This document shows, piece by piece, positions 18,654 through 27,455 of a stretch of 34,561 bases of DNA. The DNA comes from an uncultured Aquincola sp. Lineage in GTDB: Bacteria > Pseudomonadota > Gammaproteobacteria > Burkholderiales > Burkholderiaceae. The notes under the pieces were generated by a model that saw nothing but the letters and a program-made list of their open reading frames with translations, did not search any database and was not told the origin of the DNA. The stretch is from the NCBI GenBank assembly GCA_937883885.1, contig CAKZXL010000568.1, positions 1-34,561 of the forward strand, read 5' to 3'. The stretch's first letter is position 1. The number at the start of each line of letters is the position of its first letter. The translations under genes and the position numbers were made by a program.

Positions 18654-19607
18654 TCAGGCAGTCAGCGTGGAGTCCGCCGGTCGGGGGCGACCGGCCATGC
18701 GAGCCTTGAGACGGATCAGGAAGCGCGGGCCGAGGCAGGCAGCAGCCAGAATGAGGACGTACTTAGGTTGACGGAAGACGCGAAGAGTCTGCGCCACCGA
18801 TGCCAGGGTCTCGCGGTACCGAAGGTTGAGGATCGCGCGATGTGTGATCGTGTCGTAGCGCCACAGGGCGTGAGCGCGGCGCTCCTGCGGTGTCAGGCTG
18901 TCGTAGTCGGCCTGGTAGCGTGCTTCTATGGCCAAGAACGCGCCCATGCCCGCGTCCTGGGACTTGGTCACGCTGCGCTTGCACGTCACGTGGTAATAGC
19001 GCGTGAGAACCCGATCAAGCAATCGCAGGCGTTGGCCGCGGCGCGCCATGCGGAGCCAGAGCTCATAGTCCTCGAAGGCCCGCAACTGCTCGTCGAATCC
19101 TCCGGCATCGCGCAACGCCTGCCGGCGCGCGGCGACCATCGACGTGCCGCCAATTAGGTTCTTGACCAGCAATGCCCGAAAACCGTCCCGGCCTTCTGGG
19201 AGCGCCACCGGTTGCGAGGCGTAGCGCACATCCTCGTTGACCATCAGTATGAGCGCGGGGTGATAGAGCACGTCGCTGTCTGGTCGGGCCGCGACGTCGT
19301 CGCGCAGCGCCTCAATCTTCATGGCGTCGAATTCGTCGTCGTCGTCCAGGAAGGCGATCCAGTCCTGGCTCGCTGCTTCGATCCCGGCGTTTCTGGCACC
19401 GCTGGGACCGCGAGGCGATTCATGGCGCACAACGCGCAGAGGAATCGTGCCCGCGCGGGACTGCAACGCAGGCGCATCGACCGGAGGAGAGGAGCCATCG
19501 TCGACAACGACGATCTCATACGGCTGAACGGTCTGCGAGGCGACGCTGGTCACGGCGCGCCGCAGTTCCTCAGGCCGGTTGTGCGTGATGATGACGACGG
19601 AGAACAT
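18654..19607 (-). CDS. Glycosyltransferase family 2
   Basis: 317 residues. The N-terminus FSVVIITHNRPEELRRAVTSVASQT is the GT-A nucleotide-binding start, followed by IVVVDDGSSPP, GARNAGIEAA, the metal site IAFLDDDDEF with four Asp at 88-91, and FEDYELWLRMARRG. The C-terminal part, from about residue 270, is hydrophobic and basic (YVLILAAACLGPRFLIRLKAR) and may contact the membrane. It adds an unidentified sugar to the growing repeat unit. Six bases separate its ATG from the stop of the polymerase gene upstream. Confidence 0.85.
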   Translation of the reverse strand: MFSVVIITHNRPEELRRAVTSVASQTVQPYEIVVVDDGSSPPVDAPALQSRAGTIPLRVVRHESPRGPSGARNAGIEAASQDWIAFLDDDDEFDAMKIEALRDDVAARPDSDVLYHPALILMVNEDVRYASQPVALPEGRDGFRALLVKNLIGGTSMVAARRQALRDAGGFDEQLRAFEDYELWLRMARRGQRLRLLDRVLTRYYHVTCKRSVTKSQDAGMGAFLAIEARYQADYDSLTPQERRAHALWRYDTITHRAILNLRYRETLASVAQTLRVFRQPKYVLILAAACLGPRFLIRLKARMAGRPRPADSTLTA

Positions 19608-19613
19608 GCCGGC

Positions 19614-20675
19614 TCAGAAGGGGAGGGAGAACGCGTAGAAGTAGTCGGGCTCGGCGGCAGTGACCAGCAAAGTCGCCAGCGCAAGTGCCAACGTGGTGCC
19701 GGCAAAGACGAGCCGTCGGCCCATCGGAAGACGGGCCGCGATCAACGGAAACAGCACCACCTCCAGCACCCGGAACAGCATGTTGAATCGGGTGGCAAGC
19801 AGGTTGAACTGGAACAGGGCCAGATAGATCAGCAAGCCCAGGAAATACACGGTCAGCAGTGCGTTGATGTGACGCCGCTCGCCGCGCCCGGCGTCTGCGC
19901 CGACCAACATGAGTACGCACAGGCCCAGACGCATCACGATGTTGCTGACGGACGAAGTGGCCTCGAAGAGGTCGGCGTACACCTCAACGGTGCCCGGGAA
20001 GATCAGGAAGAAGATCCGGCTCAGCAAACCGGTGGCCGCCATGACGACGCCCACACCGGCGGAAATGAGGAAGACGGTCCAAACCTTCAATCCAAGGCGA
20101 TCGCAAACGCGGAGAAAAACATAACCCACGCCGATGAGGAAGCCGCTGAAGTGGAAACCGCCGGCCACCAACGACAGGAGCAGCACCATTCTGGTCCTGC
20201 GCTCGACGACCGCCGGTACTGCCAACAGGAAGATCGACATCGCGATCGACTGCCGCATCGCGTTAAACGTGTAGGGCAGCAGGAAGACCGCGAAGTAATA
20301 GGCGTACGCGTAGGGAAGGTTGATCCTCGGAATACGTTGCAGCGCGACGTGGAGCACGATCAGCGTCAGGCAGGCGTAGAAAGCGAAGAACAGGAACTGC
20401 GAGGAGGAGAAGGTCTTGAGGAGTGCGTTCACGACCGAGAACAGCGGCTCGTAAAAGCCGCCGATCAGATCGCCGAAGTGAGCCTGGTCCAAGGGAGGGA
20501 AGTTGTCCCAGATCGCCACATAGGTCGGGTAGTCCGTCCCCGTGTCCGAGCGAATGCTGGTCATCACACAGAGTATGGTGAGCAGCATCAACCCGCCGAG
20601 CAGGTTGAACAACCGATGCATTGAGCCCGGCACGATCAGCGCCAGCGCAATAACGAAGGTGACGACGTAGATCAC
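19614..20675 (-). CDS. wzy: EpsG-family O-antigen/exopolysaccharide polymerase (Wzy)
   Basis: 353 residues from GTG 20675, preceded by GAGG that overlaps the stop of the upstream GT2 gene; an upstream in-frame ATG lies inside that gene and is rejected. Ten or so hydrophobic segments span the protein. The motif RSDTGTDYPTY (42-52) after the first helices and YTFNAMRQSIAMSIFLL further on are hallmarks of EpsG-family polymerases. It would join repeat units on the periplasmic side of the inner membrane. It is the only polymerase candidate in the window, and it lies in the unit that also carries the second flippase and wza/wzz. Confidence 0.85.
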   Translation of the reverse strand: MIYVVTFVIALALIVPGSMHRLFNLLGGLMLLTILCVMTSIRSDTGTDYPTYVAIWDNFPPLDQAHFGDLIGGFYEPLFSVVNALLKTFSSSQFLFFAFYACLTLIVLHVALQRIPRINLPYAYAYYFAVFLLPYTFNAMRQSIAMSIFLLAVPAVVERRTRMVLLLSLVAGGFHFSGFLIGVGYVFLRVCDRLGLKVWTVFLISAGVGVVMAATGLLSRIFFLIFPGTVEVYADLFEATSSVSNIVMRLGLCVLMLVGADAGRGERRHINALLTVYFLGLLIYLALFQFNLLATRFNMLFRVLEVVLFPLIAARLPMGRRLVFAGTTLALALATLLVTAAEPDYFYAFSLPF

Positions 20676-20682
20676 GGAAACC

Positions 20683-21495
20683 TCAGTAGATCGGCTTGCG
20701 GCCGGTGAGGCGTCGATAGGCGTTGGCAGCCTTGCCGACGTGACGGCCCAGCACCTTGCCAACGGCGAGCTTCGCGTACAGCCGAACCATGCCGACGCGG
20801 TGGGACAGCGGGGAGCGCAGACCGAGATCCTCGCAAATGCGCCGGTTCTCGCGGGCCATGGTGAGCCATCCGCTTGTCGTCGTGCTGATGCCGCCGATCA
20901 CCATTTTCGCGACATCGAAGCCAAGATAGGCCGGGGGCGCCTTGGCCACCGCCTGCAGCATCAGCTTGGCATCGGCGCAGATGCGCAGGGAGTTGTCGAA
21001 CGGCTGGGGCGTATTGAAAAGGGCTCGGTGCTGGAATACCCCCTGATGACATGGCAACACCGGGCGCCCTTGGTGCCAGCGCGAGAAGTCAACCTCGCGC
21101 TCGTACTGGATCGTTCTTCCCTGAGCATCGACCAACGCGACGCCGCCATAGGCCAGCAACGTGCCTGTCGGCACCCCATCGAGCGCCCGCGCGGCACGTT
21201 CGAGCGAATCGTTCGCCAGCAGCAAGTCTCCAGCGCCGAGGAACAGGACCCAATCACCCTTCACATGGGCCGCGGCCTTGTTCCAGGCGTCGTAGATCCC
21301 GCGGTCCTTCTCCGAATGCCACTGACTGACGATGTCGGCGTTCTCCTCGATGACACCTATGGTTCCGTCGGTGGACCCGCCATCCGCGATGATCCACTGC
21401 AGCCCGGACAGACGCTGTTCTCGAATCGACGCAGCGGTCTCGCGCAATGCTTCTCGGCAGTTGAACGTGGACGTGATGATGGTGATCGAAGCCAT
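20683..21495 (-). CDS. Glycosyltransferase family 2, WcaE-like
   Basis: 270 residues. Starts SITIITSTFNCREALRETAAS, then WIIADGGSTDGT (35-45), the group-specific SEKDRGIYDAWNK (61-73) and VLFLGAGD (83-90), which replaces the usual DxD with the GAGD seen in WcaE/WbfO-like enzymes. The C-terminus is basic (KAANAYRRLTGRKPIY). A cytoplasmic glycosyltransferase acting on the lipid-linked chain; donor unknown. Its ATG is four bases after the stop of the decayed GT2 remnant upstream, whose N-terminal half shows the same type of motif order, so the two may have been paralogues or a functional replacement pair. Confidence 0.85.
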   Translation of the reverse strand: MASITIITSTFNCREALRETAASIREQRLSGLQWIIADGGSTDGTIGVIEENADIVSQWHSEKDRGIYDAWNKAAAHVKGDWVLFLGAGDLLLANDSLERAARALDGVPTGTLLAYGGVALVDAQGRTIQYEREVDFSRWHQGRPVLPCHQGVFQHRALFNTPQPFDNSLRICADAKLMLQAVAKAPPAYLGFDVAKMVIGGISTTTSGWLTMARENRRICEDLGLRSPLSHRVGMVRLYAKLAVGKVLGRHVGKAANAYRRLTGRKPIY

Positions 21496-21499
21496 GGCG

Positions 21500-21950
21500 T
21501 CAGGGTTGGTGGCGCAACAAGCGAAGCGACAGCGACAGCTTGAGGTACTGAATATTGGATCCGATGATCAGCTTGGCATCACGCCAACTTGTGTTGCGCA
21601 GCAGATAGCCCAGGCAACGACGGTCGACTTGGCTGTTGGTCTGATGGGATGGATCTTGGCTGTAGGTCATGCCTCGGCGTAGCGCCTCGGCAAGTAGCAG
21701 GCGAATCGTGAATGCGACATAGCCCCTTAAACGCGTGATAAATACCAAGATCTTCGCCAGCCTGTAAGTCAATTTTCAAATCGGTAGCTGCCTCAACCAA
21801 TTCAACCGTTCCGTCAGTCGATTGACCATCAACCTCTACCTAGGCAAAGTAGTTGTCAGTTTGTTGCTGCAGCGAGGTAATCGGGTTATTTAGGGCTCCG
21901 GCAGCGTTCTATGTCGCAGTAAGAACATAGATTGGCGGATTTGATCTTAT
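21500..21950 (-). pseudogene. Decayed glycosyltransferase family 2 gene
   Basis: Reading the minus strand from 21950, one frame gives NPPIYVLTAT, a TAG (21911-21909), then NAAGALNNPITSLQQQTDNYFA, a second TAG (21842-21840), then VDGQSTDGTVELVEAATD and GEDLGIYHAFKGL. This is the motif order of the first 80 or so residues of a GT2 enzyme. The frame then loses similarity; a different frame, open from 21772 to 21500, continues with LLLAEALRRG through YLKLSLSLRLLRHQ, which resembles a GT2 C-terminus. So there are two in-frame stops, a frame change and a missing middle part that should hold the catalytic Asp residues. The codon at the expected start (21950-21948) is ATA, possibly a mutated ATG. The remnant fills the whole 462-base gap between two intact GT2 genes. 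Confidence 0.75.
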
Positions 21951-21957
21951 TTCGCCG

Positions 21958-22965
21958 TTATCCACCATTGCGACTCTCCATTGGAGTAATCTTCGCCGTG
22001 GTGCGGTGCTTGTATCTAAAAGTTAATTTTATCGCAGATTCAATCGCTGCCCTGTAGTATCTTTTCTTCACTATACTTTCAGGCGATCCTGCCCGCCCAT
22101 TGATCCAATGTCGGAGATACATGACGCTATATATGACTGCGCGTTGAGGGGCCCAGAAAAGCAACAAGCTACGGAGCGTCAACGCACCTGTCGCTTTTCT
22201 GAGGTTTATCTCCAGTCCGTCAATAACAGGGCGCGCGGCGCCAAAACCTTCGTAGGTTTTGGTCAGTTTTTCTATTGTGAATCTTTCTCGGCGGATTGCG
22301 TGGATGAGCAGGAGGCGTGGGTCATAATAACCCCGCCAGCCCTCAGAGGATGCCAAGAGACAAAGCTCGGTGTCGTCGCCTGACATCTGCGATTGACCTG
22401 TGCGGCCCGCAAGAGCGAAGCTGTAAGTCCCTTCTATCATCGGCCGGACAGCGGCAATTCGCAAACATAGCCCCGCGCCCCAAAGATAGCCTTGAAAACG
22501 AGGAAGCTTGCCAGACCTGGGATATTGGTCCCCGATTGCATAGGCAGACACCATGGTGAATGGAAAGTCTGGAGGCAACGAAAAGTCTTGCGGGAGGCGG
22601 GTTTTGCCACCGACATACCCTACGTCGTCATACGTATCGAAAACCTCTAGCGCAGTGCTTAGGTAATGTTGATCAAGTAGGTTGTCGTCATCTACGAAGC
22701 AAACTATCGGAGCCCGTGCGGCACGGAGCCCAGCTAATCTGGCAAACACTAATCCCGGCGTTGCTTCAGAAACAACTGTCACAAGGCGTCCGTTCGCTAA
22801 CGCCGTACGACGCGCGACCCCTGCCGTATCGTCGGAGGACGCGTTGTCTACAACGATCACCTCGTAATCATCTGGCGCAACACCCTCTTGGTTGTAGACG
22901 TGGGTAAGGGCCTTCGATATTAAGTCCGACGAATTGTGGCAACAGATGATGACTGAAATCTTCAT
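21958..22965 (-). CDS. Glycosyltransferase family 2
   Basis: 335 residues. MKISVIICCHNSSDLISKAL at the start, YEVIVVDNASSDDTAGV, ATPGLVFARLAGLRAA, and the metal site VCFVDDDN with Asp92-94. Further on, YLWGAGLCLR and MSGDDTELCLLASSEG form the acceptor/ED region, followed by a long basic C-terminal part that includes a short hydrophobic stretch (LLLFWAPQRAVIYSVMYL). A cytoplasmic enzyme that adds a sugar to the lipid-linked unit; specificity unknown. It is the first intact gene after the pseudogene and lies in the AT-richer block. Thirteen bases separate its start from the preceding gene. Confidence 0.85.
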   Translation of the reverse strand: MKISVIICCHNSSDLISKALTHVYNQEGVAPDDYEVIVVDNASSDDTAGVARRTALANGRLVTVVSEATPGLVFARLAGLRAARAPIVCFVDDDNLLDQHYLSTALEVFDTYDDVGYVGGKTRLPQDFSLPPDFPFTMVSAYAIGDQYPRSGKLPRFQGYLWGAGLCLRIAAVRPMIEGTYSFALAGRTGQSQMSGDDTELCLLASSEGWRGYYDPRLLLIHAIRRERFTIEKLTKTYEGFGAARPVIDGLEINLRKATGALTLRSLLLFWAPQRAVIYSVMYLRHWINGRAGSPESIVKKRYYRAAIESAIKLTFRYKHRTTAKITPMESRNGG

Positions 22966-22978
22966 ATTTTGGAAGTTG

Positions 22979-23911
22979 TCATCGTATAAGGTGTATGCGC
23001 CGGCGTGCGCGCGCGACGCACAGAATTAGCTGCCAAAGAATTTTCAGTCGTAGCGATCGGCGCATGCCGCTGTATTGTCGAATATACCAATTGCCCGACA
23101 CTGATTCAAAGTACTCAACAGCATGCAATAGCTGGCCCGCATATTCTATCTTGGCAATTGCTGCAGCAGAACGAACAAGCGCGCACCATCTCGCTATTGG
23201 AGATAAATTCCGGTCCGAGAACAGATGCCAGTATAGGCAGGCATGGCTCATCAGATTATTAAATACCGCTCGTTCGCTATCACCATTGCCGTGTTTGCGA
23301 TATCTTACTAAGGCGTCCGAAATGCCGTAGCATCGATATTCATCGGGCATCATGATGCTCCACCGCCAGTCGTTGCTAGTATGAATTTCCTCATAGAAGG
23401 GGGAAAACGTCGACCGCCGGATAACGGAGGATATTACTGGAAAAAACAAGCCTCTTCGTGCTGTAAATTCCCTGATCGTACTTCCGTTTAGCTCTCCAAT
23501 GGGGATTCGAGCTTTCCATGTTGCCGCTTGCGAACCGCCAAATACTTCGAAATCTGTAAAGACTAAATCTGGTCTATTGCGCTTGACTATCGTCTGAACT
23601 ACTGTCTCTATGAAATTCGGTTGCAGTATGTCATCGTCCCCGAGGATCATCACGTACTCGGAGGAAGAAATCGCGACACAGCGATTCCAGTTTCCAAACA
23701 TCCCGATGTTCTCTTCATTGCGAAAATACTTCACGCCCTCGATGGATAGTGCGATTCGCTTGATGCGGTTGTGTTTACTACCATTGTCCACCACGATGAC
23801 TTCTGTCGGCGGATGAGTTTGGCTTAGGCAGCTCTGGATGGCGGCCTGCAGAAAATCAGTCCTCTCGAAGGCGGGAATCGCGATTGAGATTGTTACTGGG
23901 TTCTGTTTCAT
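22979..23911 (-). CDS. Glycosyltransferase family 2
   Basis: 310 residues. ISIAIPAFERTDFLQAAIQSCLSQT at the N-terminus, VIVVDNGSKHN, NIGMFGNWNRCVA, and the metal site MILGDDD with Asp92-94. The C-terminus is strongly basic and partly hydrophobic (LKILWQLILCVARARRRIHLIR). The only good start is ATG 23911, which lies 56 bases inside the 3' end of the flippase gene in another frame, an unusually long overlap for this locus. Codon use is AT-richer than in the flanking GC-rich genes. Donor and acceptor are unknown. Confidence 0.83.
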   Translation of the reverse strand: MKQNPVTISIAIPAFERTDFLQAAIQSCLSQTHPPTEVIVVDNGSKHNRIKRIALSIEGVKYFRNEENIGMFGNWNRCVAISSSEYVMILGDDDILQPNFIETVVQTIVKRNRPDLVFTDFEVFGGSQAATWKARIPIGELNGSTIREFTARRGLFFPVISSVIRRSTFSPFYEEIHTSNDWRWSIMMPDEYRCYGISDALVRYRKHGNGDSERAVFNNLMSHACLYWHLFSDRNLSPIARWCALVRSAAAIAKIEYAGQLLHAVEYFESVSGNWYIRQYSGMRRSLRLKILWQLILCVARARRRIHLIR

Positions 23912-25226
23912 TGGTAGACGGCGTCTGACATATGCGCCGCAGTTCGAGGGGCCAACGCCATGCGTTATAGCTAAGTTGTACTAGGAGCTGAACTAATACA
24001 AGCGCCAGCGGGTTGTTCGGAACCAGTAGTCCTAGCGTAAAGGATCCCGCAGAAATCGCAATGCCGGTTACCCAGGCGGCAACTACAAAGGGCACCTTGT
24101 TGAAGCATGTGAGAGCAATTGACGCATTGCCGTGTATGACTTCCAAGAAGTACAGTCCCGCCATACAAAATAGTGAAATCCTTCCTAGACTGATCGCCTT
24201 CTCGTTGATCACGGCGACGACCGTAGGACCGAAACCAACGACCATCATGCTGCCGAGTGCAAACAGTAGCCAAGAATGCCTAGTGCCAGTGCGATATATT
24301 TTTAGGAACCTTGTCAGATCCTTCTGATGCGCTGCCTCGCTCATCAATGCAACTGAGGCGGTGAAACGGACGCGCGCGAGAGATACCAGGGCCTGGAAAA
24401 CTTGGGTTGCAAGCGAAAAAGCAGCGAATTCATTCAGCGCAAGAAATAGACTGGCGGCCAGCGAAGTTGAGCGCAAAATGAGGAACCCGGCGACGGAAAC
24501 GGAGCCGAGACTTTTCGCTGTTTTGGTTAAGGCGGACCTTGCTGCCTTCACCTCAGCTTGGTGCGTAACTATAGGGGCGGCGGCACTGGCGACGATTGTT
24601 TCCCTCAGACATCCCCGATAGAGTTTCATGGCGATAAGACCCCCGAGTGCTGCCCCAGCGGCGCATGCAAGGAGCCCATATCCCAGTACCAAAAAGATTA
24701 TGGTAACCGCTAGATTCGCGACTCTCGATACGGAGTTTATCTTCTGCGCCACGCCCACCCGATGAATGCCTTGTAGGATTGCTCCGTAATGCGCCGCATA
24801 GAACGATGCACTGCTTCCAAGTGCGAAGATCAGCCATGCAGCGAGTTCTCTGCTTGTAATGCTCGGCGCAATAAAATTTAAATAGGCAGATCCTACACCG
24901 ACCTGGACCAAAAGCAGTACTAGAACGAGCCACCTATAAATGCTGCGTGCAGCACGCACATAGGCAAGAAGCGCGATATCGCTCTTTTCAACTCGGCGCC
25001 CCGCAGTGCAGTAAGCAACATGGCGAATAAGCGCTGGTTGCAGGCCGAAATCAAGTAGCTGGACGACGCTCGAAACAAGGAGGAAGGCGGACCATAGGCC
25101 GAACGATTCTGGTGAGAGGTATCGCAGCAAAAAGGGAAGCGCGATCAGCCCCGACCCGTATTGAGCCGCTTGAGAGAAGTAGCTCCAAGCAACGTCACCC
25201 CGGGATAGCGTTCGTTGAGGCCTCAT
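23856..25226 (-). CDS. wzx: Oligosaccharide flippase (Wzx-like), second of two
   Basis: 456 residues from ATG 25226, which shares one base with the stop of the flavoprotein gene (TGATG); an in-frame ATG 14 codons earlier is inside that gene. The N-terminus GDVAWSYFSQAAQYGSGLIALPFLLRYLSPESFGLWS fits MOP-type polysaccharide flippases, where helix 1 is followed by an LSPExFGLW-like motif. About twelve hydrophobic segments follow, and the last 25 residues are polar. It probably flips the repeat unit made by the leftward set of glycosyltransferases. It is not closely similar by eye to the flippase at 2262-3563. Its final 56 bases overlap the next GT2 gene. Confidence 0.85.
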   Translation of the reverse strand: MRPQRTLSRGDVAWSYFSQAAQYGSGLIALPFLLRYLSPESFGLWSAFLLVSSVVQLLDFGLQPALIRHVAYCTAGRRVEKSDIALLAYVRAARSIYRWLVLVLLLVQVGVGSAYLNFIAPSITSRELAAWLIFALGSSASFYAAHYGAILQGIHRVGVAQKINSVSRVANLAVTIIFLVLGYGLLACAAGAALGGLIAMKLYRGCLRETIVASAAAPIVTHQAEVKAARSALTKTAKSLGSVSVAGFLILRSTSLAASLFLALNEFAAFSLATQVFQALVSLARVRFTASVALMSEAAHQKDLTRFLKIYRTGTRHSWLLFALGSMMVVGFGPTVVAVINEKAISLGRISLFCMAGLYFLEVIHGNASIALTCFNKVPFVVAAWVTGIAISAGSFTLGLLVPNNPLALVLVQLLVQLSYNAWRWPLELRRICQTPSTNETEPSNNLNRDSRLRED

Positions 25227-26593
25227 CAATTCAGCAGTGCTGCTATTTGTCTGCCGCGCATGACACAATCATCGGACCAGAAATACTTCCATTGCCCGAA
25301 GCGGCCAGCCATAAACACGGTGCACCTGCTATCAGCTGGCTCGTCTCGCGTCCAGTCTGTTAGTGGATGCGTATCGTTGGAACTCCGAGCAAGACCATGT
25401 TCTTCGAGCCAGGACCAGATCACATCTAACATGCTGGCTGTCTCGAGCGTGAATATCACGTTTGCCCATGGAATCATCTTCACGTGTTGGTGCAAACTGT
25501 GTCCGTTGCGGAATTTCAATGGATCGACTAGCCCCATCTCGATCAACTCGTCTTTAATCCTTTTCTCAATGAGATCTGGTGCCTCGGACAACGGTTTAAA
25601 TCTGCTGAAGTAAACCTCAGTTTGAATTCCGCACCATCCGTCCGGTGCATTGTTTTGGCTTAGCTTTTCGGTGTGATTGATGCGAGTGGCAAGCTTATCG
25701 CTGTCATACACGTATATCCAATGCTCGGGACGTAGCGCCGGGTGTGGGACTGCCGTATTTACTAGGAGCAACTGTGAGCATGCCAGATTCATCGCCGCTT
25801 CAAGAACATTCGATGGGGCTGACGTGCACAGGCGAATGAATACCGGGAGCGGTAGCGTGTTTATAAGTTTGGTGTAGGGAAAAATCGTGCCGTTGGCGCA
25901 AAGTACTTTTTTGTTATCAAGATCAACCGAAATTACTTCCGCGCCATATATAATATGGCTACCTTCCTTGAGGCTGTCGGCGAATGCTTGATACCCTCCC
26001 TTTGTGGGATATCGGACGTTTGTAATATAGTGAAACGGCTTCTTCAGCGGCCCCGATGCTCCCGTTATAACGTCATCTACGTTGGGGTAATGGATTCGAG
26101 ATCCAATCCATTCTGTCGATAGACGATCAGGCGGGCAAGTCCAATATTTTTGCGTGTACGTGCCAGCGAATACCTGTGCGAATGTTGGGCCAAACGCTCC
26201 GGTAAGCCACTCGCCGTAGTTCGCCGCATCCTTGTCAGGTGTTGTGCTGCGCGTACTTAAGAATGCTTCAAGACAAGCCGATCGTTCAGGTTCAGGAACC
26301 TGGTAAAGAGAGGTCTGAGCGGGATGATCAATCCAAGCGCCTTTGTAGTAGTTGCCTACCACTGCCTCAAATTCTTCGACGCGTCCCTTGGTCGAGGCTT
26401 CGAACAGTTCCCTAACGTACTGCTGCTTGGTGAACGACACGTGTGGACCTTGGTCCCAAGTGAACCCGTCTCTGTATGTCGAAGAAATATGACCAAACGG
26501 TCGTCCCGTTCGTTCCAAGATAGTGCAGTTATCGTGTCCCAAGTGGTAGGAGGCCGATAGCCCTGCCAGCCCGGCGCCGAGGATCACGTTCAT
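25226..26593 (-). CDS. UDP-galactopyranose-mutase-like FAD oxidoreductase
   Basis: 455 residues. FAD-binding NVILGAGLAGLSASYHLG at the N-terminus (GxGxxG), followed by GFTWDQGPHVSF, KYWTCPPDRLSTEWIGSRI and YPTKGGYQAFADSL, and closing with FMAGRFGQWKYFWSDDCVMRGRQIAALL. This arrangement recalls UDP-galactopyranose mutase and the amine-oxidase/protoporphyrinogen-oxidase-like superfamily. The final GRFGxWKYxxxD segment corresponds to the UGM GRLGxYKYxDMD region but differs from it. It may isomerise or oxidise a nucleotide sugar or a lipid-linked sugar; the true reaction is not known. It overlaps the SDR reductase by ATGA upstream and the flippase by TGATG downstream, so it is produced together with both. 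Confidence 0.65.
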   Translation of the reverse strand: MNVILGAGLAGLSASYHLGHDNCTILERTGRPFGHISSTYRDGFTWDQGPHVSFTKQQYVRELFEASTKGRVEEFEAVVGNYYKGAWIDHPAQTSLYQVPEPERSACLEAFLSTRSTTPDKDAANYGEWLTGAFGPTFAQVFAGTYTQKYWTCPPDRLSTEWIGSRIHYPNVDDVITGASGPLKKPFHYITNVRYPTKGGYQAFADSLKEGSHIIYGAEVISVDLDNKKVLCANGTIFPYTKLINTLPLPVFIRLCTSAPSNVLEAAMNLACSQLLLVNTAVPHPALRPEHWIYVYDSDKLATRINHTEKLSQNNAPDGWCGIQTEVYFSRFKPLSEAPDLIEKRIKDELIEMGLVDPLKFRNGHSLHQHVKMIPWANVIFTLETASMLDVIWSWLEEHGLARSSNDTHPLTDWTRDEPADSRCTVFMAGRFGQWKYFWSDDCVMRGRQIAALLN

Positions 26594-27453
26594 GCAGACT
26601 GGGCTCCGACGATAGGGGTATGCTCGGTAATCAAAGGGGCGAACCGCATGACCTCATTAGCGCGGTACGGAAGGGCCCCCAAAAGCAGACTTCCGCGGGC
26701 CCCCCAATTTGTCCACCACTCCGTAGCAAAATCTCGGATTGCGCGGGGGTTCCCCGATCCCACGTTCCATATTCGAGGGGTGTTGGGACTGACATCATCA
26801 CGCAGGCAAGCATGTGTAAACGACCTTGCGACATGCCTCACATCTACAAAGTCTCGTATCTGCTCTCCGGCGGTCATGCGAAAATCGCTGCCTGCAAGTG
26901 CGGCCTTGCGCAGCGCGGGCCAGAGGTTGGCTTCACTTTGCCCTTCACCAAAGGCGGAAAAAACTCGTAGATAGCAAATCTCTAGGGCCAACTCAAGCGC
27001 TGTCGCATGACAGGTGGCAAAACATGCTGCTTTGCTTGCTGCGTAAGCGCTTGTCGGCAATAGCGGCGCATCAGGTGGAATCAGATCGTACCGCTCGGCA
27101 GATCGGCCATATTCTGCGAAACTGCCAGCCACCACCACGCGTTTAACTCCTTCTGCATGCGCTTGCTCCAAAAGCTTTTGTGTAACCAGCACATTCCAGT
27201 AAGTCATCTCTTCGCGTGATGCGTGTTTCGGGCTCACACCGGAAGCTGCAAGGTGCACCAACACGTCGGTACCTGCCAGAGTCCCCTTCGGTAACGCGTC
27301 CAGTTGTACGTTAATCCAACTGCTGGTCGGAATTTGACTGTTTCTTGCGCTTGGGGTGCGGCACGTTGCCGTGATCTTGAATCCCAGAGTTGCAGCCTCT
27401 GCGATGAAGTGCCTTCCAATGAAACCGGTGCCCCCGGTGACGAAAACTCGCAT
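26590..27453 (-). CDS. SDR reductase, candidate CDP-3,6-dideoxy-4-hexulose reductase (AscF-like)
   Basis: 287 residues. TGGTGFIG (6-13), CRTPSARN after strand 2, VLVHLAASGVSP, catalytic VVAGSFAEYG and Tyr137-x3-Lys141 in SAYAASK, then GEQIRDFVDVRHVARSF, which is typical of nucleotide-sugar 4-ketoreductases and epimerases. Within a cluster that holds rfbF, rfbG, rfbH and a 5-epimerase-like gene, it is the best candidate for the final C4 ketoreduction that yields a CDP-3,6-dideoxyhexose. With the epimerase present the product would be ascarylose; without it, paratose or abequose. The sequence alone does not fix the stereochemistry. It ends in an ATGA overlap with the flavoprotein gene and begins two bases after the epimerase stop. 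Confidence 0.7.
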   Translation of the reverse strand: MRVFVTGGTGFIGRHFIAEAATLGFKITATCRTPSARNSQIPTSSWINVQLDALPKGTLAGTDVLVHLAASGVSPKHASREEMTYWNVLVTQKLLEQAHAEGVKRVVVAGSFAEYGRSAERYDLIPPDAPLLPTSAYAASKAACFATCHATALELALEICYLRVFSAFGEGQSEANLWPALRKAALAGSDFRMTAGEQIRDFVDVRHVARSFTHACLRDDVSPNTPRIWNVGSGNPRAIRDFATEWWTNWGARGSLLLGALPYRANEVMRFAPLITEHTPIVGAQSA

Positions 27454-27455
27454 GA

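Noticed and set aside
21332..21682. Plus-strand frame across the pseudogene and the neighbouring GT2 start
   Set aside because: It is antisense to clear GT2 motifs and has no own signature.
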